This document shows, in pieces, positions 46,501 through 59,265 of a stretch of DNA of 64,000 bases (positions are counted from its first letter, which is position 1; each line of letters starts with the position of its first letter). The DNA comes from Paramacrobiotus metropolitanus (lineage: Eukaryota; Tardigrada; Eutardigrada; Parachela; Macrobiotidae), in contig NW_026570320.1 in NCBI RefSeq assembly GCF_019649055.1, positions 460,419-524,418 of the forward strand, read 5' to 3'. The position numbers and the translations under genes are program-made. The notes under the pieces were generated by a model. The model saw nothing but the letters and a program-made list of their open reading frames with translations. It ran no database searches and was not told the DNA's origin.

Positions 46501-49498
46501 GAAGCAAATCTTCTGCGCGTTTCTTATCAACCGTTAATTCCTGTTTGGAATCGTATGCCTCCTGGAGTTGCAATTTTAATTTGGATGTCTCTTCTTGGAT
46601 GCGTTTGCAGTTCCAGTAGTACAGCACCGGAAGTAGGATAAGAAGAGCAATCAGCAGCACAATTATGCGCACAACACTGCCACTGGCCGATTGTCTGTCG
46701 CGTTCCAGTTGTTCCAGTTGACAGGACAGAAAACTCTGTTCACGCGACTGCACCTCCACAAGCAGAGCAGATAACCGGCTAAAACTTTCCAGATTAAACT
46801 GGAAGGATGACTGGGAAGAAATCGGCTCATCGGCCAAGAGCAGCTCAGCGCGCTCATTTATTATTGTATGCAGATGATCTAAAATGCCGATAGATTTAAT
46901 TATACTTTGCTCAATTACGGCAGATTACAATATTTCAATCGAGCATTTTAGTAGCGGTATCGAACAAATACAAAGCGTCAGAACTCGCTCCAGACATCGA
47001 GAATCACATAAGAGTGCAGATAATTAAATCGATTTTTCAACAGTTAACGATTAACAAAACAACGTAACAGAACATCAAATTGAAACAGAACCTGTGAGTT
47101 TCGCTATCCGTTTTGGAGCAATACTTGTTAATTTGATACACAGATTGACCTAGTACAGCAATGTATAATAATTAACAGCAGGTTAAGCATCCCATAATAT
47201 AAAATTCTCCTACATCTCTGTACACATAGTTTTGATGTCTTTTGTTTACAGACCTGTTTGTGCAAACTAAACTCAGTTGGGTACTCGCGAACGTTCGTAG
47301 AACAAGGAAATGATGTTTTAGGAATTGGAAAGCCGTTCCAGTTTACGCATAAACATTTCGCTTCGAACAAGTAAACGTACTCGTACTAATGAAATATTCA
47401 CAATTATTACTATTTGGGTGCGCCAAGTGCTTTCTGACTTCCATATTCACAAATTAGTATCTACAAATTAGTATGTATGTAGTATGTAAATTAGTATTAG
47501 TATGTAAGTGCTTTCTGACTTCCATATTCACAAATTAGTATTAGTATGTTACTATTCATATCCTTGATTTTTTGCGTTATGCATTGCGTCACAACGTATA
47601 TTGCTGATGTTAATACAGAAATGAGGGGTGCTGAAGTGTTTACATTAGAAAACAGAACATTCATAAAACCATCTGTTAAACTTCACATGATATTAAAAAA
47701 GTAAATTCCAAGTCCGGAAAAACAAAAAACAGAAAATACTAAGCGCTATTATTTAAGATTTCAGTAATTTCGCAAAGTTTCTTTAGTTTCGCAAAGTTTG
47801 TCATTCGCACTTACCTAGCATGATATGGAAGGATTTGAACCAGTTTCGGTAATTAGGGAGACACGCACCATAATAATCCATTCCCGTTGATAGATAACCC
47901 AGCTGCGACGAATTCTGAACAGAAAAATCTATTCGCAAATAAATGGCAGTGCAGTTCCACACTCGCATAAGGTCAGCATTTGTAGGCGGTTGACTTATAG
48001 TATTATTGTCATTTTTCCGGATGGGAAACAAATTACGAGCAGATACGGTAACATCAAACGTCCCACACATTTCAGCATAAGTATGAATTGATCTAACTGA
48101 TGACAATAAGCAGCCCTCCAACGTCATCCCGGGAGACCGATTCTTCGGTATTCGCTTATCTTCTGGAACAGCAGATGGTGAATTGCTGCTGCCGGCACTA
48201 AGTCTACAATATCACCATAACAGCAAATTCATTTGGTATTTCTTGGTAATTCAGCATCGGGATCAAAGAGAATAAATCATATCAGCAAGCACTACATCCC
48301 GTATTTCATAAATTTGGAGCAAATGTTTGCTGTTAAATTATGGAAACATGCCTACATCAGCTGGATGTTGTAAATTGAGGGTACAAAGTACATGACTCGC
48401 AATTTGGTAGTTAACGACCGTTTTAGGAGAACACGTCTATTGACCTTTAAAAGTGGCATTAGCTTCGAATAAATAGTAAATTTAATGTTATCCTGTAAAC
48501 GTCACTATCAATTTTTTACGGAGAGTTTGTGTAACACAGAATATAATATATCCGTAGTATTCTTTACGTAACTTCGTTTGTTTATATTGCTGCAGCCGCA
48601 TGTTTTCGTCAGGAGCGAACTAGTACTAAAAGGAAGAGTGATTTCGCTAAAGTTATTCAGTCTTATTGCCTACACTAGCACTTTTAGAGAAGGTTGTCAC
48701 ATATGTATTAGTGGAACTGAATGATTTTTTTAGGACACTATCATGCTTTTATTACCGTTACAGTATTCTCAGTTAGGCAGTTAACAACAAATGAAAACAA
48801 ATACAAATAACGTTTTGCTTTTTATAATTACTGCCGTTTTATGCTATTGCTTCGTATTAGTTTATAGCAGGAAGCAGTAGATCTATTGCGCATTTGGAAA
48901 TAAACGCGCTTTACCTGATAATATTAGGATTAGAATTAATTTGGGTTTGGTTAGTAGACGAATTTTGATTAGATGTCTGTACTACATCATCCCAGTGAGT
49001 AGCCAGATTCGATAAATATCCCAGTAATTCCATTCTGCTGCAGTGGCTGTATTGCCGTGTCGCAGCTTCCAGCAGCGTTGTTTGCTTGGCTTTATCATAA
49101 TCAACAATCACAAATGCCATCTCAAGTGTCATAACCACTAAGATCAAGGCGAAGGCACAAACAGAAAGATAATACCGTGCTTTCCAAAACTTCCAAGCCG
49201 CAGGATGTAATCGTGGGAGCGTAATTCGAAAAGGCCACGTGTTTCCTCTGCCGGTTGCGACAGCAGCTGTCGTTCCATTAGCAGGTAACGGAGATTGTTC
49301 AGTGCTATGAATATTCCCATTTAATACCGCCGGATCTTCCGGATTCATATCACGGATATGCACGGGATGCTCATTTTGATTCATAGAGATTTTGTTTGCG
49401 AGATAGAACATCAACGCGTGAAAGACATTCCGCAGTGATGCCAGAACATTGCAACCTCGGGCGCTACCGGTCCGAAACTGCACTTTGATGGGAGTCAT
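43549..49498 (-). CDS. Two-pass membrane guanylate cyclase with unrecognised ectodomain
   Basis: Predicted to make cGMP from GTP at the membrane in response to an unknown signal. Eleven exons give about 800 residues. Order: a cytoplasmic N-terminus of about 108 residues; membrane segment 1 ([21 protein letters not shown], shortened); an ectodomain with scattered cysteines encoded by the rest of exon 1, 48200-47814 and a tentative exon at about 47354-47252; a helical stretch ([13 protein letters not shown]); membrane segment 2 ([18 protein letters not shown]); a coiled coil; and the cyclase domain. Cyclase motifs: [27 protein letters not shown] (metal Asp), [18 protein letters not shown] (metal Asp and guanine-choosing Glu), [31 protein letters not shown] (guanine-choosing Cys) and [12 protein letters not shown] 32-base exon (46035-46066) gives [10 protein letters not shown]. 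There is no kinase-homology domain, unlike peptide-receptor cyclases. All catalytic residues are present. Confidence 0.85.
47425..47541. repeat. Direct duplication in a guanylate cyclase intron
   Basis: A 36-base unit beginning AAGTGCTTTCTGACTTCC occurs at 47425-47460 and again at 47506-47541 (period 81). The spacer is made of shorter TTAGTATGTA repeats, typical of a recent slippage duplication. Confidence 0.85.
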
Positions 49499-52400
49499 GA
49501 CAGAAATAGTTCACCCAGTACATTATCGACGGCCGCACTTTTTGTCGGATGATCAACTCAAGAAAGTGACCTTTCGCACCTCGCCGGCACAATATACGGC
49601 ATTATGAGCGCAAACATCACGTTTCTTCTGTATACATATCGCAAGCGGCGTTGCTGGTAAATAAATATATACTGACGTCTTTTAACAACATCGAAGTTTT
49701 ATTGCATAAATTCAGCTGTTTAACACAGCACGCACAGACTGCTCACACGCAGCCTGATGTGGGATGTACCACTTCCGGATCCAGAGGGGACTACCAAGTG
49801 TACGACTGTGTACAGACGGATCCGTATGCACATTACACACACACCGTACACGTACTACGAGTAAGAGACAGTGAATTCTGTACTAACTGTCAGGGTCCCG
49901 TGAGAGACAAGACTTAGTGTAGTTGTATTTAACAGCAATCCACATAATCCGTGTCTTGCCCACATACTTTGGCGATTCCAAGTTCTGCACTTGTTCTGGA
50001 AGGGATTACGGTCGAGGGACTGTCTGACCGGCGTAGGTAATTACTCCTCCAGAAGATTGGAGAGTTAAGGACTTAAGGCGCATGTAACATACTGCCGTTC
50101 CACTCAAAGCAACGTCATAACCTGCGACGGCGTAAGAATCGATGAAGATTGAAGAAGCTTTAGTATAAAGTGTCGCACATGGAGTATCTAACAGCTATAT
50201 ATCCGTAATGGTGCAGATTACCAATGCAAAATCGAAAATCGAATAGGAATTTCTAAAATCGGGCGTGGCAGTCAGGCAGGTCTTAATAAAGAGTGATTGG
50301 AAAAATCCAAGATAAACTGGTATAGGAGATTCTGCAGATGCAAGAGTTCCGCACATATGGAAAACATCCGAACAGCAGCTGTCAATACACTGCACACACA
50401 GCTGTGACCTTGCATATTTAATACCCACGCACCGGCACCGTATGTACGTGATAAAACGTTCCCAGAAAGGCTGGAGTCGAGTCAAGAAGTCCCAGTTATA
50501 TGTACACCTTTGAACGGTCCGTAATTCTGTATTGTAGTAACTGTGCACAGTACTGTGAATCTGTTATAATCTTTGAATGAAGTATCTCTAAGTTGTTCTT
50601 GACATTTCCGTCTCTGAAGAGAGCGCATTTTATACTCTTCCCTACGCATTCCGGAAAGGCGGACACCCTGTAAGTCGCCACGTTGGCGTTTCTCCTTAAT
50701 TGCAGGAGTGCATGGATTTCCGCTGCGGTGTCCCTCGTGGCTCCGTCACTGCCGCAGTCTGGAAATAAGTAACGGTATCGGATGCCACCGGCAACTATTT
50801 AGATGCGTGTATGCATGGGGGTTTAACAGTTACCAGAATATGCAGAATATGCTATGCAGCATTTTTCATCCTTTTGACACCACAAGAACGACAAAAACGC
50901 CCACGTAGATTAGTTGGATATCTTTTATCAAACTGTCTCTGTAGCATGCTCTGTTTACCTTATGTATTTTCACTACCAGTAAAGTATACAATAATTATCC
51001 ATATCATCTGCAGAAACCTACATACAAACGCGGACATCAAATGCTCAGTTCTATCGTCCTACGCACGATTAATTCCCGTATGTGAGTTCATTGATTAATT
51101 CTGTTATCCGAGTCTGTTATCCGGCATTCATCCAAGGCGATCGCGGGATATCTGTCTCCGGATAATTCCAGCTTTTGTGCATAGCATTTCTGCTGTGTCC
51201 TCACTCCACTATTCGTAGTATTATTGAAATTTAAACCTTACCCAGTTTGCCAACTGCGTTTAGTTTACCTACTTACCATAAGATTACAATGGCATAACAT
51301 TTTTATCTTGTTCAAAATCTAGGGGCATCGTAATGCTTGGGATCAGAAATCGAAATCAAACGCGTGAAAACTCGATAGAGGAATAAAACGGAATTTCGAA
51401 AGAGAGGGAGACAGTAATACTCTGCGCGTGAGAGAGCACAAGACATTCAATCACAACGAAAATTAAAATTTGATAATCATAGAACATTAAATTTTCACTA
51501 CGTACTGCTGTCTGAGCCCGGCGGTGGTCCTATAACGCATAGCACAGTACCGGTCCCTTTCCGAATCTGGATGGACAACCGGCACCGAAAAGCCCTTCTG
51601 AACGCAAGTAATTGGCCAGCGGACGGCCTCCGATACGGTATACAATACACGTGTACAAGGCTTGACGTCGCCATTCAAGGAGGCAAGGACTGTAACTCTG
51701 GAAAGCAGCCGGTACGAGAATACACCTCGAGGTCATCTAAGCCTGCTCCAAGCGTTTTTGGCGCTGGAGGTTTCCTGCTCTCTGGTTCTGGGTGCTTCGG
51801 CTTACATACGCTGCGGCGAGGGTATCGATGCACATTGTATAATTACATTGATTGCGAGTGATTTTCCCTGATCCCGAGGAATCATGGATGACAAGTTGAT
51901 TGATAACTGAACTCTTCCGGTCCGCAATCGACGGTCCTTTAGTTCTACTCTATTCTATTCAGAATCGACTCAAGCAAGAAAATTTTTGAAAGTGTTTTGT
52001 GATTTCCTGTGATCCAGTTTGTTTTACAGCAAACAGCTCTGACCAAATTAATGCCAGCCGTTAATAAATAATCACAACCGCTAAAAAAAACTATAAAAAT
52101 TTATTCTAAATTTGTACAAGCAATACCATTTACACTTGCTTATAGCAAATCATCAATAATAATTAAGGAATTTTATTTCTCAATATGTAAAAGGCGAGCT
52201 TCGCTAAACAAATATGATCAAATGCTACTTACCCTGGTAATTAAATAAGTATGCTACTTAAGAAAAGGGACCAATTGTTTAGGTATTTCCCTGACCACAG
52301 GGTTAGGAAATCTGTTATTTAATACAGCACTTTATTCTTGCAACTAGATAATAATTATACCATGTACAATTACTGTGTTAAGTTTTAATTCTGGAGTACT

Positions 52401-52696
52401 ATTCCGGAGTAGTGTCAGCGTTTGCACTTTGCAACTTTGCACTTTCACTGTTTTGGATGACTATTTCCTAATAAACAGTCTGCAAAAATTAAGTACCGTA
52501 TATATTGCAAGGAAGGATAATTTACTGGCTCACCACAAATCAAGAATTAGCACTTTAATTCACAATATGTCTAACAGATTACAGATATAGACGCAACAGT
52601 GATTCTCGTGACAAAAGGATACATACATGTACTTTATTTCACAATTTTTGAACAAACAATTCAACACGAAAATGGCAAATCGTGTCGTTATTGCGA
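49499..52696. other. Unassigned region upstream of the guanylate cyclase and downstream of NDUFA5
   Basis: About 3.2 kb without a recognised gene. Two stretches look partly gene-like. At about 50595-50763 (+) a clean 51-base intron (GTAAGT...TTGCAG) joins two in-frame pieces, reading FYTLPYAFRKGGHP then ECMDFRCGVPRGS and a stop. At about 51490-51870 the DNA is clearly richer in G+C than its surroundings and is open in several frames on both strands. One plus frame has a hydrophobic segment (HLSLLQAFLALEVSCSLVL) and one minus frame reads DSERDRYCAMRYRTTAG to a stop. Neither is matched to a known family. The remainder is AT-rich with nothing supported. Confidence 0.4.
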
Positions 52697-53110
52697 TCAG
52701 CTACTCATACTTGATCCAATAGATCGGAACGGCCACTGCCACTGGTTCGCAGGCGGTTTATTAACCAATTCTTCCCAGGGTTTGTACTCCAGCATATTTC
52801 TGGCTAATTGTAATTCAAACTCTGCTTGCAAAATGACTTCTTCCACCAGGCCAGCGTTGATACTCTGCTCTAGTTGGACCAAATCTTTATACTTATTGAC
52901 GGCATCCAAACGTTCCTTGACGATCTTTTCCGCCGACAGTCGATAGACGGAATCCTTTGGCATCTTATCCAGTACACGCAAGGTTTTGCCATATAAAGTT
53001 GTCAGCGTATAGTGAGGAGTCTTGGCCACGGGAAGATTGGTCAGACCAGTGGAACGCATAACGTATCCAGCCACACGAGGACCTAAACCTCCTAAGGATG
53101 CTGGGGGCAT
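52697..53110 (-). CDS. NDUFA5: NADH dehydrogenase 1 alpha subcomplex subunit 5
   Basis: Accessory subunit (B13) of mitochondrial complex I, on the matrix arm. The chain of 137 residues shows the family's whole length: TGLTNLPVAKTPHYTLTTLY, LDKMPKDSVYRLSAEKIV, then NAGLVEEVILQAEFELQLAR, and ends NKPPANQWQWPFRSIGS. These match the human segments TGLVGLAVCNTPHERL, VLEEIPKNAAYRKYTE, LEEVILQAEHELNLAR and PPADQWKWP. I start at ATG 53110 (MPPASLGGLGPRV). An upstream in-frame Met at 53155 is possible, as is an upstream exon. Nuclear-encoded NDUFA5 usually has no long presequence, which agrees. It is divergent from TAF2, 673 bp away. Confidence 0.93.
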   Translation of the reverse strand: MPPASLGGLGPRVAGYVMRSTGLTNLPVAKTPHYTLTTLYGKTLRVLDKMPKDSVYRLSAEKIVKERLDAVNKYKDLVQLEQSINAGLVEEVILQAEFELQLARNMLEYKPWEELVNKPPANQWQWPFRSIGSSMSS

Positions 53111-53783
53111 TCTCAGTTCTCGCCAGTACAAGAATCTTACAGAGTCCGATCGCAATCAGCCACTTCTGCTGAACGTAAATAATATCCTTTTTACTAATCT
53201 GTGAGAACAGTGGTGCCAACCCAAAATGCTCAAGAAAAAGTCAGAACTTGCAAGTGGAAAGAGAAAAGAATTTATTGTCATCCAAAAAATGAGCATTGCG
53301 AGTGCGGTAATACAGCTACACCCCTGTGTGCACCCACCCAACTCTGCATGCCGTTCCGCCAGTCGTGTGGCCACCACTTGGTTCTTGCTACAACGCGGTA
53401 CGCTCTTAACAGTTAACACCAAAAGCACATAAATATTTTGTTTCCGTTTTGTCCAAAAAATTTTCATTTCTTAATTTTGATGGTTAAATAATAAATTTAC
53501 TTGAATAGATTTACAGCGTCATTTACTTACCATCAAAGTGATCAAACTGATTTAAACACCAGTCCATCAATATGTCTTTCTGTTACTTATGGTTAATTTA
53601 TTTATATTACTACCGCTAACAGTTACCACGATGCACCATCCAGCAGCTTTTTGGGATGTCATCAATATTGTCCTGCAATGATAAAATCGGGAATCCTACC
53701 ACTTCAGCCAGTTTTTCTGATCGAAAAGAATATTTTGGTCTTGCGCGGGACGGGAGGTTGTCTTCTTGCTGAACTCAGACATC
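53111..53783. promoter_or_regulatory. Divergent intergenic region, NDUFA5 / TAF2
   Basis: About 670 bases between two divergent genes, expected to hold both promoters. No TATA box is obvious at a fixed place. Short open frames in 53156-53467 carry no domain. Confidence 0.45.
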
Positions 53784-56700
53784 ATGGACAAGGATAAATC
53801 TAAGAAGCCGCTTGAAAAGAGTAAAGGTTTTCGCTTGTAAGTTACAAAATTGTACAGTGGCATTGATTGTGTTGTTAAGCTAGATGCCTTAGTGCTTTTG
53901 GAACTGTAAACATCACGATTCACGAGCCACTTGAAATTTTTTTCATCCTTAAATCACTACTTGTAGCTAAATGTATCGGCACTGTTGCAGGATTCACCAA
54001 GTGCTATCCGTTGTGCACATTGATTTTGCCAAGGAGTGTTTGGTGGCTTACACAGAGCTTCACATAAAATTACTGAATGCAGAACAGAAAATCATCCGCT
54101 TAAACAGCAAACAGTGCCGTATTTTCAATGTGACAATCAACGGGAATGCCGATGCGGAGTTTACTCTTTTCGATCCTACGTTGGATGTGTGTCAGGTGCG
54201 TAGAGGATTTTACCGTGCTTTTTTTTAATTGGTCGTCTCTGTGTGACAATTTTTGTTCGTTTTCTTTTTCGAGAATATTAATTATAACTCTGAAAAATTT
54301 AATCTATTGAGTTAATTTCTGTTTCTGTTGTATTGTTTATTGACTCAAAATATGCGCGAATTTTGTGAAATATTTTAACAAGTTAGTTCTCATGTTTTTT
54401 TTAGAGCGACACAAAGAAGCGGAATCTGGAGCATTTCTCAAATTGTCACGCCAGCTCGGTGAGGATGGTGGATGCCGAATATGGTGGCGGAGAATTAGCT
54501 ATTACGTTACCATCACGTTATGCTCCTTCGTATACATTATCGAGTGGCCCTTCGACCACCAGGAGTCATGCACACGATCTGATTATTGTCGGCATTGAAT
54601 TTATGCTGGAGAAACCGGCCTATGGACTGCACTTTGTTGTACCGCAGTTTCCGCACGATAATGCTGAATTAAGTATGGCTCAACGCGGGGCTTATTTGGT
54701 GAGCGGCAGCCATGAAAATAGTTCACGCTTATGGTTCCCTTGCGTGGATTCCTTCTCGGAATTGTGTACGTGGAAGCTGGAAATTACTGTGCCGCATGAA
54801 ATGATTGCTGTGGCGTGCGGCGAAGCATCTGAAATCCAAATAACGCCGGATAATAAACAAAAAATATTCCATTTCACCATGAATATTCCCACAAGTGCGC
54901 CGCAGATTGCTCTTGCTGTCGGGTATGTTTGAATCAATTTACACATTGCGTCTCGTCGCTTGGTAGTTCATTGTACTATTAAGTCCTGTATTTATACAGT
55001 ATGTTTTTCATAGGCCGTTTGAGTTCTACATGGATCCAGGAAGAAATGAAATGGTTCACTATTGTTTACCAAAATTGCTGCCGCTATTGAAGCATTCCAT
55101 AAGTTTTCTTCACCAGTCATTTGAGTTTTGTGAAGAGTACTTGGCGTGTGGTTATCCGTATCCGGTATACAAGCAAGGTAAGATACTAAGATTGATAATG
55201 CTCGCGTCACAAGACATTTGGCAAAAACTATGTGTACGCCACCATCTGTCGCAAAAGGTATTAATTGGACAACGCAAAGATCAGCGAAGAATATACTTGT
55301 TGCAGTTTTTGTGGACGAAACCTTTGCCGATATCATGTCATATGCCAGCATGAGTGTCATTAACTGCAGTTTCCTGTTTCCGAAGAGTGTAATTGAGATG
55401 AACATTCCTTCGCGAAGTATCATGGCGCTGGGTGCTTGTCGGCAGTTTTTTGGCATGTACTTGACACCAGCATCGTGGAATGATCTCTGGATTGTTAATG
55501 GTGTCGCACAGTACCTCCATGGTCTCTACTACAAAAAGTATTTTGGCAACAATGAATACCGCTTTCAGGTGAGCTTTTTTGGTCGGCACATTAAAGATGT
55601 AGGGCCATTAGAAATTTAGTCGATAGCACTTTGATCGGCTGAACAAAGTTCCGATAATTAAGTGCGTAATATGTACATGAAAAAACTTCGGGAACATCTT
55701 TTGTAGATGTATCAACAAATGAAAGAATTGACTGCTTTCGAGCGAGATGTCCACCCGGTCATTCTGGTGCCTCCAGCCGAACTGCCGGCGCATTTTCACT
55801 TCTCTCCCCGCAATCCACAAACATGTTCCGAAGAGTACATTCGCATTTATTCCATCAAAGCGCATTTGGTTGTGCGGATGTTGGAGGAGCGGATTGGCGC
55901 GCAGGTTTTAGCGCAAGTCTGTAACAAGATACTGTCTCTGGCTGCAGTGGCAGCTGCATCCCCCGAATACCCATCGTGGACCGGTCTGCTGTTGTCGACG
56001 GAAGATTTTGCCAAGAGCATTAACGCTGTTACGGCTAACAGTATTCAACCCTTTATGGATAAATGGGTATTGGCAGGGGGGCATGCTCGTTTTAAGGGGA
56101 GATTTTCTTTTAATCGCAAACGAAATGCGATCGAAATGGAATTGAGCCAGGAAATTGGAAGTAAGGCTGACAGGTTTTTTCTGAGTTTTTACTGCAAAAT
56201 GTTCAGGATTCCCTTAGTAATTTTCCTTTTCAGGTCTCTAATAAGCTTTCGGTTCATACCAAAGATTTTTTAAAATTTGAGAAAATTATTGTTTTTGAAC
56301 TGGTATTGATTTAAATTTTTCGCATATATTGTACTGTAACTTTATTGAATCCGTTTGGTTTAGGTAAAGGATGTACTTCGTACGTCGGACCGCTACCTAT
56401 TGTCCTGCAAGAGCTGGATGGGAGTTCGAAACACACCGCTCAAATCGAAGAAAATTCCAGTAAATATGATCTTGTGTGCCACTCCAAAACTCGTCGTTAC
56501 AAGAAGAAGAAAATTCCATTGTGGACTGGGGAGGAAATCGACATCATGACTCTCCCTGACGTAACCATTGATGCGGATTGTCCAGTCTTATGGATTAGGT
56601 AAAAATTTTCTAGTAAATTAAGAGCATGAATCGATATCATCGGAATCACATCTGCGATGATCGGATGCTTAGTGAAAATGAGCAACGATTTTGAGCTGAT

Positions 56701-59069
56701 TGGCGTTTCCCGGCGTTGTCCTTGCTTGAACTATCGAACTAGTTAAACAAGCCTTCACTTCGTTAGTGCAGTCCGCAAATGCTTTCGATTTTTATGTTTA
56801 ATGATTAGCAGCAGGTTTGTGAAACATTTCGTGGAATAGGGTGGATTTTTATTGATTATTTCTATTTCATCTTGAAATCCCCTAGTACTGAGCTGATTTG
56901 ATCTTGCTGTCATTCTACAGGATTGATCCAGATATGACGATTATCCGCAATATTACGTTTGAGCAACCCGATTACCACCTGCATTACATTGTGCGGCATG
57001 AGCGAGATGTTGTGTCACAACTTTTCGCACTGGATGCTTTGAATAATTTCCCCATGGACGAGAAATTGCAAAGAACCACGATGGCGGTTTTAAGCACAGT
57101 TGTTGAGGACCAGAAGTAAATTTACGCATTATTTTTAGTCTTCGTAATCATAATAATGCGATGAAAAGCCGTACGTACGAAATCGTTTTGCATTGATTAG
57201 GTTTAATTTTTAAAAAGCTGATTATGTACAAGTTTCGATTAATAAACTGGAACGAATCTCAATAATTAGGATCTTTTATCGTATTCGATTGGCTGCCGCG
57301 GATGCTCTTAGCAGACTATCCAACAAGCTCGCTCTGTCCGGTGCTCCGTGGATCAATCCTCCGCCTATGTCCAGAATGTACAAAAGTTTATTTTTTGTGC
57401 GGTTACCGACCACAGTTACGCACAATACAAGCAACATTGTCAAGAGAAATGATTTCCACCACTTCATCCGTTACTACATCCAGAAAAATGTTCCCATATA
57501 TATGGCGAAACTGCGAAATCCTGTCAATGTCTGCCCGCCGGAAATTGTGAATATGTTATTGGATATGTGGAAGTACAACGAAAATAAGCGCAACTTCTAT
57601 TCAGATTCGTATTACCGGTAAGTGATAGTAACATTTAAATCTGTTTTTGCCTAATTTTAACTTTTTGATTGTCGAACATTTGCGTTGTAACTCCTACTTG
57701 ACATGAGGAAATGCTTTACTACAAGAACCGATGAAGATCACTCTGGCTTTTTATGTAATGAGATTAATTTATTTTGTTGTGTGAATATTGTCTGATAGTT
57801 TTTCATTTTTCAGAGCTTCTCTTATTGAAGCCTTTGGAGAAACTTTCAGCGAAGTTGCCGGAACCCTGTCCGTATCGGAGGATCCGAAATTCCAATTCGA
57901 ACAGCTGAGTAATTTATCGAAACAGTGCATGGAAAATATCTTCCGCGCGCTGAACCAAGAAAAATTATTGCCATCATATCAGTTCGTGATTACGGTGAGC
58001 TGCTTGAATGCCATTCGGAATATGCACAAACACGGAGTACTACCAGCTGACTGGTGTGTAAAAACCTACAAAGATTATACAGATGGGAAGCTGTATCGTC
58101 CAGTACGAATTGCCGCATATCAGCATTTAGTTGACCATTTAAAAACCACCGCCAAAAACAGTCCCAATGCAGATTTGTTTGATTACCTCTTAACGGCTGC
58201 GGCGACCGATTACGATGTGTTTATGCGCCACAAGATTCTTCGGTTGATGATCAGTAACCCGCCGTTTACAGCTGATGCCGCAAAGCCTGAAGACTGCGCT
58301 CTGAGCTCAGAGAATCTGGTAGAGAGACTGTGGAAATGGATGAATAACGAGACTCCGTACGATGCACGGTTGCGGTGTGACATTGTGGATTTGTACAATG
58401 TGCTGTATGGCAAGCGTCGGCCCGCTTGTGTTCCCATACCAGATTTGGGAATGGTATTGAATCTCAAGGAACGAAAAGCCGTACTGAGCGATGCGGCTAT
58501 GGCCACACTGGAGGAGGAGAATTTGGCGGATAAAGCGGCGCTAAATCCGGAGAAACCTGCTAGTCCAGTCAAGATCAAGGAAGAAGTGCCGGAGGATGTC
58601 CCGGGACCGTCCAAAGACGTATCTGTGGATTTGGACAGGGACAAGGGAGCCGAGTCGATCTTTAACCCTGCATCTCCTTACCATCCAAAGATTAAATTCA
58701 GAGTATGCACCACTGTTGTTATGTAATATCTGGCTCTTTGCTAAAATCATCTTATTATTTTAGCAATTTTTGTTATCAAGAAATGGTTGTGCATTAAGAT
58801 CAGTAACTTTTCTGTTATGTTATTTATTGAAATACATAACGTACGAGTACTTGCTTAACTGCCTTTAATCGTATTTCCATACCATTTTGCGCTTTTTTTT
58901 CTAGGTTGGAGATTCGTCGAACGCACCTTCACCGAGTGATAGATCGCCGACGGTAAAAATGGAAGAAGAGGAAGAACAGCATCGCAAAAAGAAAAAGAAG
59001 CATAAGCATAAACACCATCATGCCAAGCATAAGAAGTCCGAAAGAGAAGAAAGTTCTGGCATTAAGTGA
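53784..59069 (+). CDS. TAF2: TFIID subunit TAF2
   Basis: TAF2 (TAFII150) is the TFIID subunit that contacts initiator DNA. It has an aminopeptidase-like fold. The start at 53784 reads MDKDKSKKPLEKSKGF. Landmarks in order: LNSKQCRIFNVTI, FVVPQFPHDNAELSMAQRGAY (part), RLWFPCVDSFSELCTWKLEI, CLPKLLPLLKHSISFLHQ, VFVDETFADIMSYASMS, ALGACRQFFGMYL, YYKKYFGNNEYRFQ, FSFNRKRNAIEMELSQEIG, YVGPLPIVLQELDGS, HSKTRRYKKKKIPL, WIRIDPDMTII, ALDALNNFP, EKLLPSYQFVITVSCLNAIR, LRCDIVDLYNVLYGKRRP, and a His/Lys-rich tail (HRKKKKKHKHKHHHAKHKK), the family's signature end. About 11 exons. The aminopeptidase zinc motif is absent, as in other TAF2 proteins, so it is not an enzyme. The stop is at 59067-59069, 196 bp from the TRMU stop. 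Confidence 0.95.
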
Positions 59070-59265
59070 TATACCGTTGTTTTGTATTTCAGTATTGTTT
59101 TTTATTTTTTAATTATTGTTGCGACGGACAGTTTCTTCGCCCGGAAACAACTTTTTTCAAGTCAGTTACTCGTAGAGAAAGATAAGTACAGTTGTACAAA
59201 TCAGCTTCGATACGCATATGGCCTGGTTAAATTCGAAATATTAGCATCAAACAGTCAAAGTATTA

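Noticed and set aside
49651-49917. 88-residue plus-strand frame rich in His, Cys and Thr
   Set aside because: Composition reflects CA/GT-rich DNA (ACACACAC-like runs), with two frames equally open and no known domain.
50195-50548. 117-residue cysteine-containing minus-strand frame
   Set aside because: Cysteines show no regular spacing, there is no signal peptide, and a competing plus-strand spliced reading lies next to it. Left unassigned.
55338-55480. TAF2 as an active aminopeptidase
   Set aside because: The fold is M1-like but the zinc motif is absent (ALGACRQFFGMYL), as in other TAF2 proteins.
54692-55589. Minus-strand open frames opposite TAF2
   Set aside because: They are shadows of the TAF2 exons, whose plus-strand reading matches the family along its whole length.
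58210-58644. 144-residue Ser-rich minus-strand frame
   Set aside because: Antisense shadow of the TAF2 exon that encodes LRCDIVDLYNVLYG.
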